Part shown: piece by piece, positions 33,502-41,570 of the stretch
Numbering within the stretch: the first letter of the stretch is position 1
Layout of the letters: every line of letters starts with the position of its first letter
Origin: VXNE01 sp963665455
GTDB lineage: Bacteria > Pseudomonadota > Gammaproteobacteria > Pseudomonadales > Azotimanducaceae
Length of the DNA stretch: 64,000 nt
Assembly (NCBI GenBank): GCA_963665455.1
Contig: OY762279.1
Span: forward strand, 4,464,001-4,528,000
Direction: 5' to 3'
The notes under the pieces: generated by a model
Databases searched by the model: none
The model's input: the letters and a program-made list of their open reading frames with translations, nothing else
Told to the model about the DNA's origin: nothing
Position numbers and translations under genes: made by a program

Positions 33502-34437
33502 TCAGGCGCTCTCGCCGTCCTCGCTTCCGTCCGACGTTCCGGTGTCGTCCGCGTCCTCATCCACCTCGTCGGCCTCCGCGACGAAGTCATCGAGAGACGC
33601 GTCGAGGCGCTCCGCCACGTACTTGGCGATCTCGAACTGGCCCGCGTACCGGTTCGAGGTGGCCACGAAATCGTCCTCTTCTTCTAGATGGAAGAGGTCC
33701 AGTTCGTGCGCCCCGGCGTCGTCCGTAAGCACGAATCGCGCGGCCGGTTCCGCCGGCAGTTCGACATCGACGAGGTTGAGTACGTTCAGGCCGGTGAAGC
33801 GGGCCGTGTACTCTGCCGCTTCCTCCTGATCGACGGTGACCCCCTCCGCGTTCCAGCCGTCGTCGCCGGATTCCAGCGTCCATCTCGATTCGCCCACGCG
33901 CGCAACGGATTGCAGCGTGCCGTCGGGCTGCAGCAGGGACTTCTTCAACCAGTCGGACACCTTGGCGCCGGCCTCGTAGTTCGAGAAGTCGATTGCGTAG
34001 ACCGGCCCGCCCGAGGCATGGCGCGCATGCACCCGCTGGTAGCTGGGCGAGGTGCCGAGATAAACATCCGCCAGCGTTTCCTCCCCAGCAGCGACCACGA
34101 CATGGCGTTGGTGCGCGTCCTCGGTGACCTCGAAGCGCGACATGGCCGAGTCGCTCGTCGCGACGGGCCAGCCCCCCGCAGCGTCCGCGAGCTTGCCGAG
34201 CACCCGGTCGATCTTGCCCGCGTCCGCCGGAAGGCCGTCGGCGATGGTCCATGCGTCGTCCGCCTTGGTGACGGTCACCGACTGTTCCTCGTCCGCCACG
34301 GAGAGCGTGTCCACGGTCTCGGCGTCAAACTCAAGGAAGGGTTCCGGCTCCTCGCCCTCCCCGGTCTGCAAACCCCACACGAGGGCGACCAGCAGCAGTT
34401 GCACTCCGAGCGCGATCACGAGCGTCGACTGTTTCAT
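33502..34437 (-). CDS. DUF4340 domain protein of the Gld-type ABC operon
   Basis: A 311-residue protein with an N-terminal signal anchor (STLVIALGVQLLLVALVWGL) and a periplasmic domain of DUF4340. Repeated units have the order SVTVTKADDAWTIADG, YLGTSPSYQRVHARHASGG and VYAIDFSNYEAGAKVSDWL, with an acidic C-terminal tail of Asp and Glu. The ATG overlaps the stop of the Gld-like permease gene (ATGA), so the three-gene operon (ATPase, permease-GldG fusion, DUF4340) is complete here. Such clusters form exporters with large extracytoplasmic parts; the cargo is unknown. The ribosome site is inside the upstream gene. Confidence 0.85.
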   Translation of the reverse strand: MKQSTLVIALGVQLLLVALVWGLQTGEGEEPEPFLEFDAETVDTLSVADEEQSVTVTKADDAWTIADGLPADAGKIDRVLGKLADAAGGWPVATSDSAMSRFEVTEDAHQRHVVVAAGEETLADVYLGTSPSYQRVHARHASGGPVYAIDFSNYEAGAKVSDWLKKSLLQPDGTLQSVARVGESRWTLESGDDGWNAEGVTVDQEEAAEYTARFTGLNVLNLVDVELPAEPAARFVLTDDAGAHELDLFHLEEEDDFVATSNRYAGQFEIAKYVAERLDASLDDFVAEADEVDEDADDTGTSDGSEDGESA

Positions 34438-37391
34438 GCGGCGTCCTCCAGCCAGGCGGCCTGCACCCGGCGCCGCCGGAGCCGCTGCCGCAGGTTGATC
34501 CCGAACACGGCCAGCACGGCGATGACCGCGAGACCGTAGTTGACGTACTCCCAAACGCGCTGTTCGTTCTCCGGCATCGCCGGCAGGGTGCGGTTGAAAT
34601 GGCCCCGGCTGCGGATGGTCATGAGGGCTTGGTCCTCGACCGCCCAGTCGACCAAGTTGGCGATGAGCTGGATCGAGTTCGAATACAGCGTGCCGTCCGC
34701 CGAGCCCACCATGCGGATCGTACGGTCCGCGACAAAGGCGCTCGACCCGATCACGATGAGGCGGGCGGACTCGGGCGAGCGTTCGATGACGCTCGTGATG
34801 GTCCCGATGTTCTCTTCTTCGTCTGCTTCCTCTTCGGCATCGTCGCCTTCCGGCCCCTCACCGTCTGCGTCGTCGCCCTCCGCTGCTGCGTCGTCCGCCC
34901 CTTCATCGCCGACGGCTTCTGCCGGCACCTCAAGCAACGGCGACTCCTCGAAGAACGAGTCGAAGCGCCCCTCGATGGCCACTGCCAACGTGTTCTCCCC
35001 GACCTCGCCCTCGGCGGCGAACGAACTCAAGCCCGTCTCGCTTATGCGGGGCATCACCTCGGTGGAGGACGAACGCCACGAGTCCGCGGAGCTTCGCAGC
35101 AACGTGCGCACGGTCCGCCCCGCATTGGCTTCATCGTCCACGTCCACGGGAGAGGCCCAGGCGACGGTCACCTGGGGCAGCTCCGCAGTGGCGGGGAAAT
35201 CCGCATCGAGACCCTCCCCGCGCACGTCGACGAAGTACGGGTAGTCGAGCATCACCAAGTCCTGGAAGCTGAATCCGCCCACCTGCCGCCGCACCGGTAC
35301 GGGGAACGCCGCGTTGTTCGGGTCCATCACGAAGGAGCGCTCGATGGTGACGCCGTGGTGGGCGAGCCAGTCGTCCAGTCCCGTGTTCTTGGGGGAGGCC
35401 ATCAGGGACTGGCCCGTCGCCGTCACGTCGAAACCCCCGGCGGCGACAACGAGGGTGCCGCCCCGCATGAGGTACTGGTCGGCGGCGAACAACGCTTCGT
35501 CGTCCAGATTCTCGGGATCGACGACGAGGAGAACGCCGGCGTCTCCAGGGATACCGCCGACGTCGAGGGTTGCCGACTCGATGTCGAAGTCCACCGCGAG
35601 GAACTGGCGCAGGTCCTCGTATTGGTTGCCGGGGGGCGTCGGCATCTGCTGCTGCATGTAGGGGTTCGGCGCGGCCGGCGCGTTCAGCGCCACGGTCTGC
35701 AGGAGCCCCTCCGCGAACCGCTTGAGCCCCTCCTCCAGGCTGCGCGTGAGCCCGTCCGCGTCCATCGACTCCGGCAGCGCGGTCTGCACGACCGTCTCGC
35801 CATCGGAGAGGGTCAGGTAGAAGTAGAACGTGTTGAGGTCGAACAAGCTCGCCGCCATGGGCGAGAAGCCGTAGTTCTCCGCAATCTCGGCGGCGAGCGC
35901 CCCGTCCCCGGCGTCCGGGTCGAGAATCTGGGTCGTGAGCTTGCCCCCCGACGTTTCCGCGAGTTCCGCCAGCACGCCGTCGAGCTCGCCCTTGAGTTCC
36001 ACCAGCGCCGCCGGCAGGCGATCGTCCGCCGAGATGTACCCCGTGAACGTGATCGCGTCGCTGATGCTGTCGAAGATGCTGCCCCCGCCCTGGAAGCCGT
36101 ACAACACCTTCTTGATGCTGCGGGTGAGGTCGTATTCCGGGTTGCGCAACTGCACGTCGAGGTCCGACTCGCCCTGCACCTTCACCTCGATGAGATCCCG
36201 GAAACCGAGCACCTCGTACTCGTCGCCGTATTGCACGAGCACGTCGAAATAGGAGTTGACCAAGCTGGCCTGATAGCGGTCCGCGATCTGAAACGGGACA
36301 GCGCGGATGCCGTACTTGCTGTTCGCCTCGTCCTCGAGCTCCGGCTCGTCCGCCGGGTCGATGAACTCAAGGCGCAGGCGACCGTCCGACGCCACCTCGT
36401 ACTCCCGCAGCAAGTCCTTGATCTGCGGCACCAAGGGCTGGAGGAGCGGGTGCGTCTTGGCGCTGAAGTAGCCCCGCAGCAACAGCGGCTCCCGCAGCTG
36501 CGCCAGATACGACCGCGTCGCTTCCGAGATCGTGTATTGCCGGCCCTCCGTCATGTCGAGGCGCGGCAGGTTGAGGCCCCCGAGCCACACGTTGGCGACG
36601 ACGAAGTTGAGCGCCACGAGCGCCGTGACGCGCTGGCGCGCACGATGCCGCGCCGGGGAGCCGTCCGCCGCCCAGCCGTGGCTCTCCAGCGCGTGGACGT
36701 TCAGCACGAGGAACACGCCGACGATGGAGACGTAGTAGTAGAGGTCGCCGAGATCGAGCACGCCGCGGACGATGGACTCGAATCGGGCGCCGGTGCCGAG
36801 GCTGCGCAGCACGTCGCCGATCTCGCTCGTGAACAGCTCGGCAACGAACGGGCTACCCACCAGATAGAGCACCCCGCAGCCGAACGTCGCCAGAATGAGC
36901 GCGACGATCTGGTTGTCCGTGCGGGCGCTGACGTAGAGGCCCACCGAGACGTAGGCCGCGCCCAGCAATGCCGCCGCGACGTAGCCGGCCAACACCGGGC
37001 CCCAGTCCAGATCACCGATCAACGCCACGGTGACCGCGAGGGGCAGCGTCATCGCGAGGGCGATCACGAGCAGCGCCCAGCACGCCGCGAACTTGCCGAG
37101 CACGAAACGCCAGGCGCTCGCCGGCACGGTAATGACGAACTCGAGGGTTCCCACCCGGCGCTCGTCGCTCCACATGCGCATGGTCAGGGCCGCCGACAGG
37201 AAGATGAGCAGGATCGGCAACCACTCGAACATGGGCCGCACGTCGGCGATGTTCCGGGCGAAGAACGCCTCGCCCCAGAAGAACACGAACAGGGTGACGC
37301 CGAGATAGGCCGCGAGGAACAGGTAGCCGATGGGCGACCCGAAGAAGAGCGCGAACTCCTTGCGCGCGATGGCGCCGGCGGTGTCAAGCAT
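34434..37391 (-). CDS. ABC permease fused to GldG-like auxiliary protein
   Basis: A 985-residue protein. Residues 1 to about 270 are an ABC-2 permease with six hydrophobic segments (GYLFLAAYLGVTLFVFFWG and following). After a further helix at about 275, the rest is the GldG-like ABC auxiliary region (YFSAKTHPLLQPLVPQIKDL, REYEVASDGRLRLEFIDPAD), ending in an acidic low-complexity stretch (about 820-850) and a C-terminal hydrophobic helix. GldF and GldG are separate in gliding Bacteroidota; here they are one chain, as in many Proteobacteria. I chose ATG 37391 because GGAGGTGAG lies just upstream; a longer frame begins at 37409. It overlaps the ATPase stop by 8 bases and the DUF4340 start by 4. 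Confidence 0.87.
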   Translation of the reverse strand: MLDTAGAIARKEFALFFGSPIGYLFLAAYLGVTLFVFFWGEAFFARNIADVRPMFEWLPILLIFLSAALTMRMWSDERRVGTLEFVITVPASAWRFVLGKFAACWALLVIALAMTLPLAVTVALIGDLDWGPVLAGYVAAALLGAAYVSVGLYVSARTDNQIVALILATFGCGVLYLVGSPFVAELFTSEIGDVLRSLGTGARFESIVRGVLDLGDLYYYVSIVGVFLVLNVHALESHGWAADGSPARHRARQRVTALVALNFVVANVWLGGLNLPRLDMTEGRQYTISEATRSYLAQLREPLLLRGYFSAKTHPLLQPLVPQIKDLLREYEVASDGRLRLEFIDPADEPELEDEANSKYGIRAVPFQIADRYQASLVNSYFDVLVQYGDEYEVLGFRDLIEVKVQGESDLDVQLRNPEYDLTRSIKKVLYGFQGGGSIFDSISDAITFTGYISADDRLPAALVELKGELDGVLAELAETSGGKLTTQILDPDAGDGALAAEIAENYGFSPMAASLFDLNTFYFYLTLSDGETVVQTALPESMDADGLTRSLEEGLKRFAEGLLQTVALNAPAAPNPYMQQQMPTPPGNQYEDLRQFLAVDFDIESATLDVGGIPGDAGVLLVVDPENLDDEALFAADQYLMRGGTLVVAAGGFDVTATGQSLMASPKNTGLDDWLAHHGVTIERSFVMDPNNAAFPVPVRRQVGGFSFQDLVMLDYPYFVDVRGEGLDADFPATAELPQVTVAWASPVDVDDEANAGRTVRTLLRSSADSWRSSSTEVMPRISETGLSSFAAEGEVGENTLAVAIEGRFDSFFEESPLLEVPAEAVGDEGADDAAAEGDDADGEGPEGDDAEEEADEEENIGTITSVIERSPESARLIVIGSSAFVADRTIRMVGSADGTLYSNSIQLIANLVDWAVEDQALMTIRSRGHFNRTLPAMPENEQRVWEYVNYGLAVIAVLAVFGINLRQRLRRRRVQAAWLEDAA

Positions 37392-38304
37392 GGATCTCAC
37401 CTCCGGCACTCACTTCCCGGAACACGGATTCGAGATCGCGTTGCTCCGGGTGCAGGGCGTGAAACGCGATACCGCCCTCCACCAGCCGCTTCGCAACGTC
37501 CGCAGAGACCGTCTCGTCCACGGATGCCTCGAAGGATAGGAACGCTCCCTGGCCCCCGTCGTCTCCCGCGACTCGGGCGAGGTCTCCCACGGCCGCCTGC
37601 ACGGCTTCCAAGGACGCGTGCGTTCCCAAGTGCAGACGCTGACCGCGTTGCAGATCGGCCAGCTTGCTGTCGAGGGCCAGCCGGCCGGCCCGCAGGATCA
37701 TCACCCGGTCACAGACCGCGTCCACCTCCTGCATGATGTGGGTCGAGAGGATCACCGTGGCGTCCCGGGCGAGTTGCCGGATCAGGTTGCGCATGCCCTC
37801 GGTCTGCGCGGGATCGAGCCCGCTGGTGGGCTCGTCGAGGATGAGAAAGCGCGGTTCGTGCACGATGGCCTGGGCGACGCCGACCCGCTGCCGGTAGCCC
37901 CGGGACAGCGTTCCGATGACGTCGAGGGCGCGGTCCCCGAGGCCGGTTGCCTCCACCGTCCGACGGATCGCCGCCGGTCGCTCGCCCTGCGGGACGCCGC
38001 GCACGGTGGCCGCTAAATCGAGATAGTCGAGGACCTCCATGTCCAGGTACAGGGGCACGCTTTCCGGCAGATAGCCGATCTTGCGCTGCACCTCCGACGC
38101 ATGCTCCGTCACGTCCTGGCCGTCGATGGCGGCCGCGCCCGCGCTCGGCTCGAGGTAGCCGGTCAGAATCTTCATGACCGTCGTCTTGCCGGCGCCGTTG
38201 TGGCCGAGCAGTCCCACGATCTCCCCGTGGCCGATTTGGAAGCTCACCGCGTCCACCGCCACGTTGTCGCCGAAGCGACGTGTCAGGTCTTGGGCTTCGA
38301 TCAC
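37384..38304 (-). CDS. ABC transporter ATP-binding protein (GldA/CcmA-like)
   Basis: A 306-residue ATPase of an ABC-2 export system. Walker A is GHNGAGKTT (34-42), Q-loop residues are in IGYLPESVPLY, the signature is LSRGYRQRVGVAQA, Walker B is RFLILDEPTSGLDP, and the H-switch lies in STHIMQEVDAVCD. The C-terminal 80 residues are a regulatory extension. It energises the permease encoded directly downstream, with which it overlaps by 8 bases. The substrate is unknown. All catalytic residues are intact. Confidence 0.93.
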   Translation of the reverse strand: MIEAQDLTRRFGDNVAVDAVSFQIGHGEIVGLLGHNGAGKTTVMKILTGYLEPSAGAAAIDGQDVTEHASEVQRKIGYLPESVPLYLDMEVLDYLDLAATVRGVPQGERPAAIRRTVEATGLGDRALDVIGTLSRGYRQRVGVAQAIVHEPRFLILDEPTSGLDPAQTEGMRNLIRQLARDATVILSTHIMQEVDAVCDRVMILRAGRLALDSKLADLQRGQRLHLGTHASLEAVQAAVGDLARVAGDDGGQGAFLSFEASVDETVSADVAKRLVEGGIAFHALHPEQRDLESVFREVSAGGEIHA

Positions 38305-38574
38305 CTTCCGAAGTCCTTGTCATCGCTCATTTGCGGGTGCCCCGGGTCCGGGGCGGCACATATTCTTAGGAGAAGCGGGGGGAAGATCAAGTATGGTTCC
38401 TGATCGCCGGTTAAGGACTCCGACACCGCCGTCTGCGGCGAAATTCGGAGACGAATCCGTGGCGGAACGCGGCGGCAGGGCTCGGGTTCGCCACGTGGGC
38501 GGCGGGATGCTGTTGGGATGTACAGCTTTTGCGCGGCCCGCGCGTATGCGGCGGGCGGAACGGTAAGCGCGCGG

Positions 38575-38991
38575 TCAGCTATGGCTCTCGAACGGGCTCA
38601 AGTGCGGAACCCCCATCCTCTCGAAGTGCTTCCGGTCTCGCGTGACGACGACCAAATCTCGCTCAAGCGCTGTCGCCGCGATCAAACCATCGACGGCAGG
38701 AACGGGGTCGGGCGTTCCCAGCGTCCCCCACCGCTCCGCGATGGCCTTGTCGACACCGACGATCCGATCACGAAACTCGATGGATGTCCGTGCGAGCCAG
38801 CTAGCCAACACGCGCGCCGTGGCCGGATCCCTTCGCCGCACCCGTTCCACACCCCGTCGCAGTTCACCAATGGTGAGAACGCTCAGGAACAACTCGCCAG
38901 GTCTCCGTCGTCGCAACCAAGCAACCACGTTGGGGTTCGCTCGCCGTTTGCGCAGTTCCGACACGACGTTCGTGTCGAGGAGATAGCTCAC
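38575..38991 (-). CDS. vapC: PIN-domain ribonuclease toxin, VapC type
   Basis: A 138-residue PIN protein. The acidic metal site is D6 (LLDTNVVSEL), E43 (LTIGELRRG), D101 (AVDGLIAATAL) and D119 (VVTRDRKHFERMG). It starts at a GTG that overlaps the antitoxin stop (GTGA), so the pair is coupled. It belongs to the FitB/VapC subgroup like the toxin at 1863-2279 but is only distantly similar. It should cleave structured RNA when freed from its antitoxin. The 270-base space between the ABC operon and this gene holds nothing clear. Confidence 0.88.
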   Translation of the reverse strand: MSYLLDTNVVSELRKRRANPNVVAWLRRRRPGELFLSVLTIGELRRGVERVRRRDPATARVLASWLARTSIEFRDRIVGVDKAIAERWGTLGTPDPVPAVDGLIAATALERDLVVVTRDRKHFERMGVPHLSPFESHS

Positions 38992-39254
38992 AGTCCGACA
39001 TCGCGCGGCGGCGATGGGTCGCGAGCAAAGTCCGCATCGTCACCGATGTCCGGCATGGCGAGCAGGTGCTCGACGAACGCATCCGGACGGGACTTCCCAC
39101 TTCCCTCGGAAGCTGACCGTGACTGATCGGCCTCCCGTTTCGCCTCTGCGGCGTCCAGAGCCTTCGAGAGCGCCGAGTCAGCCGTGTCCCGCAAGGGTTC
39201 GGCCCAAGCCTTCAGGCGTTCGATTGTTTCGTCGGAGACACGGATAACGGGCAT
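38988..39254 (-). CDS. Type II antitoxin, ribbon-helix-helix-like
   Basis: An 88-residue antitoxin for the VapC toxin downstream. The N-terminus MPVIRVSDETIERLKAWAEP has the strand-helix opening of ribbon-helix-helix repressors; the middle is a helix (SALSKALDAAEAKREAD) and the C-terminus a Ser/Asp-rich flexible tail that would bind the toxin. The family is assigned by position and pattern rather than by strong match. It probably represses its own promoter through the GTAAC repeats upstream. Confidence 0.72.
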   Translation of the reverse strand: MPVIRVSDETIERLKAWAEPLRDTADSALSKALDAAEAKREADQSRSASEGSGKSRPDAFVEHLLAMPDIGDDADFARDPSPPRDVGL

Positions 39255-39264
39255 CGGAAAGCAC

Positions 39265-39294
39265 GTAACTTCGTAACATATCCACTAAAGTAAC
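39265..39294. promoter_or_regulatory. Candidate operator of the second toxin-antitoxin operon
   Basis: Three GTAAC copies (39265-39269, 39273-39277, 39290-39294) lie 11 to 40 bases ahead of the antitoxin ATG in an AT-rich patch. Repeated short half-sites at this position are usual for RHH-type autorepressors. No -35 or -10 box is clear. Confidence 0.35.
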
Positions 39295-39381
39295 GGGACA
39301 TCCGAGGCGTGTCAATATCGCGCCGGGGGGCATGTCGCGCCGGGGCAGCCTCATGGAGCACCTTCCAGAGGCGGTTGCCGA

Positions 39382-40638
39382 CTACTTCATGCGATAACGG
39401 ACCGGCAGGCTCTTCAGGCCACCCACGAAGGTAGACTGGGAATAGAGCGGCTCGCCGTTCAGTTCGAAGTCGTCCACGCGCCGGAATAGCTCCTTGTAGA
39501 ACGCCCCCATCTCCATCCGCGCCAGATGCTGTCCGAGGCACACGTGCGCGCCGAAGCCGAACGCGAGATGGTTCATGGGCCGGTCGATGCGGAACTCGAA
39601 GGGCGCGTCGAAGGCGGCCTCGTCCCGGTTCGCCGACGGATACCAGAGGACGCAAGACTCCCCTGCCGCGATGTCCACCCCCCCGACCGTGCAGTCCGCC
39701 GTGGCGGTACGCGTGAACTGCCGCACCGGCGACACCCAACGAATGATCTCGTTCAACGCCGTCTGCAGGTGCGCGTCCGGGTCCGCACGGAAACGGTCCA
39801 TCTCGTCCGGGTGTTCGACGAATGCGAGCAGGCCCCCCGCCGTCGCCGAACTCGTGGTGTCGTGGCCGGCCGTCGCCACGATCATGTAGTAGCTGTTGCT
39901 CTCGTGCTCGGGCAGCGCCTCGCCGTCGATGCGGGCGTTGGCGATCACGCTCGCCACGTCGTCCGTGGGGTACGCGCGCCGCTGCCGGCTGAGTTCGGAG
40001 AAGTAGTCCTCGAAATCGCGCACGACATCGACCAGCGACATCGGTTCGAAGGAACGCTGGGTGTCCGGGTCCGACGAGCCGAACAACTCCTGGGTCAGCT
40101 TCAGCATCAGCGGCTCGTCGCTCTCCGGGACGCCGAGGATCGACATGATCACCCGCAGCGGATACCACATGGCGATGTCCTTCAGGAAGTCGCACTCGCC
40201 GCCGAGTTCCCCGAGCCGATCCACGTACTCGACCGCGAGCTCGTCGATGCGCCCCGCCAGCCGCCGGAGGTTCTCGCCCCGGAACCACTGCTGCGTGAGC
40301 GCGCGGTATCGGGCGTGGTCGGGATCGTCCATTTGCACCAGCGAGCGGACGAGGTGCCGGCGGCCGACCAATTGCTCCACCAAACCTTCCAGCATCTTCG
40401 GTCCCAAGATCGGGCGCGGATCGTTGATGAAGAGCTTGCTGTCGGCCTCGACCGCCTTGACGTCGGCGTGCCGAGACAGCGACCAGAACGGGTCGTAGCC
40501 ATTCGGCGCCATCCGGCGGACGGGATCGTTCGCGCGCAACCACTCGAACTGGGCGTGCACCCAGGCTTCGTCGCCCCAGTTGGCGGTATCGACGAGACCG
40601 TCGTCGAGTTCGGGGGACTCAGTGAGCACGTCGGGCAT
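39382..40638 (-). CDS. Cytochrome P450
   Basis: A 418-residue bacterial P450 of soluble CYP type. The I-helix motif is AGHDTT (257-262), the K-helix ExxR is EIIR (297-300), and the haem loop is FGFGAHVCLG (360-369) with Cys367 as the iron ligand. It hydroxylates an unknown small organic compound with electrons from a ferredoxin that is not encoded nearby. The start is ATG 40638, preceded by AAAGGAG at 6 bases; the frame extends 12 codons upstream without a ribosome site. It is monocistronic. Confidence 0.93.
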   Translation of the reverse strand: MPDVLTESPELDDGLVDTANWGDEAWVHAQFEWLRANDPVRRMAPNGYDPFWSLSRHADVKAVEADSKLFINDPRPILGPKMLEGLVEQLVGRRHLVRSLVQMDDPDHARYRALTQQWFRGENLRRLAGRIDELAVEYVDRLGELGGECDFLKDIAMWYPLRVIMSILGVPESDEPLMLKLTQELFGSSDPDTQRSFEPMSLVDVVRDFEDYFSELSRQRRAYPTDDVASVIANARIDGEALPEHESNSYYMIVATAGHDTTSSATAGGLLAFVEHPDEMDRFRADPDAHLQTALNEIIRWVSPVRQFTRTATADCTVGGVDIAAGESCVLWYPSANRDEAAFDAPFEFRIDRPMNHLAFGFGAHVCLGQHLARMEMGAFYKELFRRVDDFELNGEPLYSQSTFVGGLKSLPVRYRMK

Positions 40639-40697
40639 CAGAAACTCCTTTCGCACCATGCTTCCGGGAAACACCGGGCACCTCGCAGGCCAAAGCT

Positions 40698-40757
40698 AGC
40701 GCCCCGCAACCGTCGCCTACGGCTCCGCTCGCGGCCCAGTCCCTCCGGCCTACGCGC
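40698..40757 (+). repeat. 60-base dispersed repeat, copy 2
   Basis: This copy matches the bottom strand of 30891-30950 at 58 of 60 positions. It lies between the P450 gene and a truncated PIN gene and contains the stop codon of the latter (40750). It is high in CG with a near-palindromic start (CCGCAACCGTCGCCTACGG). Confidence 0.75.
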
Positions 40758-41049
40758 CCGCGGCGCTGACCACAAGAAGCGTCGTCACGGCGTCGAAGCC
40801 TCGGACACGCTCCGAATAGACGGCCGTGCGCGCCAGTTGCCCAAGTTCCCGGTCGAGCTCCTGTTTGAGCCTCTTCCGCTCTCTGCCACGCCGAACAAGC
40901 GTGTCGTAGGGCTCGGCCAACGCGTACGCCGGAACCCGTAGCTCGATATCACCCCGCTCGGCAAGCTTCAATATCTCGTCGCAGCTATCCGCCCATCGCT
41001 GCAACAAGGCGAGTTCCAGAACGAAGTTCGACTCGACGTAGACCTTCAC
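40750..41049 (-). pseudogene. PIN-domain protein, truncated by a repeat
   Basis: A 99-codon frame starting at GTG 41049 (overlapping the upstream stop by 4 bases). It begins MKVYVESNFVLELALL, typical of one PIN-like group (Glu6 in place of the first acid), followed by SCDEILKLAERGDIELRVP and AYALAEPYDTLVRRGRERKR. The family usually runs to about 160 residues with two further acidic residues. Here it ends in the 60-base repeat, so the distal half is missing and the nuclease should be dead. Confidence 0.6.
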
Positions 41050-41531
41050 AGTGCCACTTCATGCTCGACGTGTCCATCGACCACGGCAGCACGAAAGCCC
41101 GATTCATCTAACCATTCCTGGCCTGCGGCAGCCTGCTCGGGACGACGCCATGTCAGGTCGCTAAACCAACCGGAGACCAGCATCTCGAAGGCCGGCCCCG
41201 TCACGTTGGCAGGGTCGATTCCCGCCCTCTCGAAATAGGGCGCGAACGTCGGCGCACAGTCGGCCTCGTACGTCGGCGGCAGCTCCACGGGCTCATTGCC
41301 CACGTCCTTCCAAACGTAGAGGCGATCCGGAGTGACCATCAAGAAGAAGTCCCATCGGCCCACCAACCCATGCGCCAACATGTTCCGCCGGGTACGCGCT
41401 GCCCACTCGCCGGAGGTATCCCTCAGATTCTTGACTTCGACGACGGCCACCAGTTGACCCTTCCCGTCGTACAGGCCGAGATCCACTCGAAGCGGCATTT
41501 CGTCGATCACCAATCGTTGTCGGTCGGTCAT
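41046..41531 (-). CDS. PD-(D/E)XK-type restriction-like protein
   Basis: A 161-residue protein with a nuclease core: RVDLGLYD (D17) followed by VAVVEVKNLRD (Glu32, Lys34), the D-ExK pattern of PD-(D/E)XK enzymes. Downstream are LVGRWDFFLMVTPDRLYVWK and an acidic tail. It is the first of a two-gene unit with the PIN-like gene: the two overlap by a GTGA. Such compact nuclease pairs occur in defence or selfish elements (inference). It has no signal or membrane part. Confidence 0.68.
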   Translation of the reverse strand: MTDRQRLVIDEMPLRVDLGLYDGKGQLVAVVEVKNLRDTSGEWAARTRRNMLAHGLVGRWDFFLMVTPDRLYVWKDVGNEPVELPPTYEADCAPTFAPYFERAGIDPANVTGPAFEMLVSGWFSDLTWRRPEQAAAGQEWLDESGFRAAVVDGHVEHEVAL

Positions 41532-41570
41532 TGTCCGGCGCTCGCCGGGTGGCGGTCAACGTGCGCCCGC

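Noticed and set aside
34599..37736. Long plus-strand open frame of about 1,045 codons
   Set aside because: It is antisense to the Gld-type operon, has Arg/His/Glu-rich composition with no domain, and the opposite strand encodes recognisable ABC proteins. In GC-rich DNA such shadows are normal.
38305..38574. Small gene between the ABC operon and the VapC pair
   Set aside because: The candidate frames are Arg/Gly/Pro-rich with no ribosome site or recognisable pattern.
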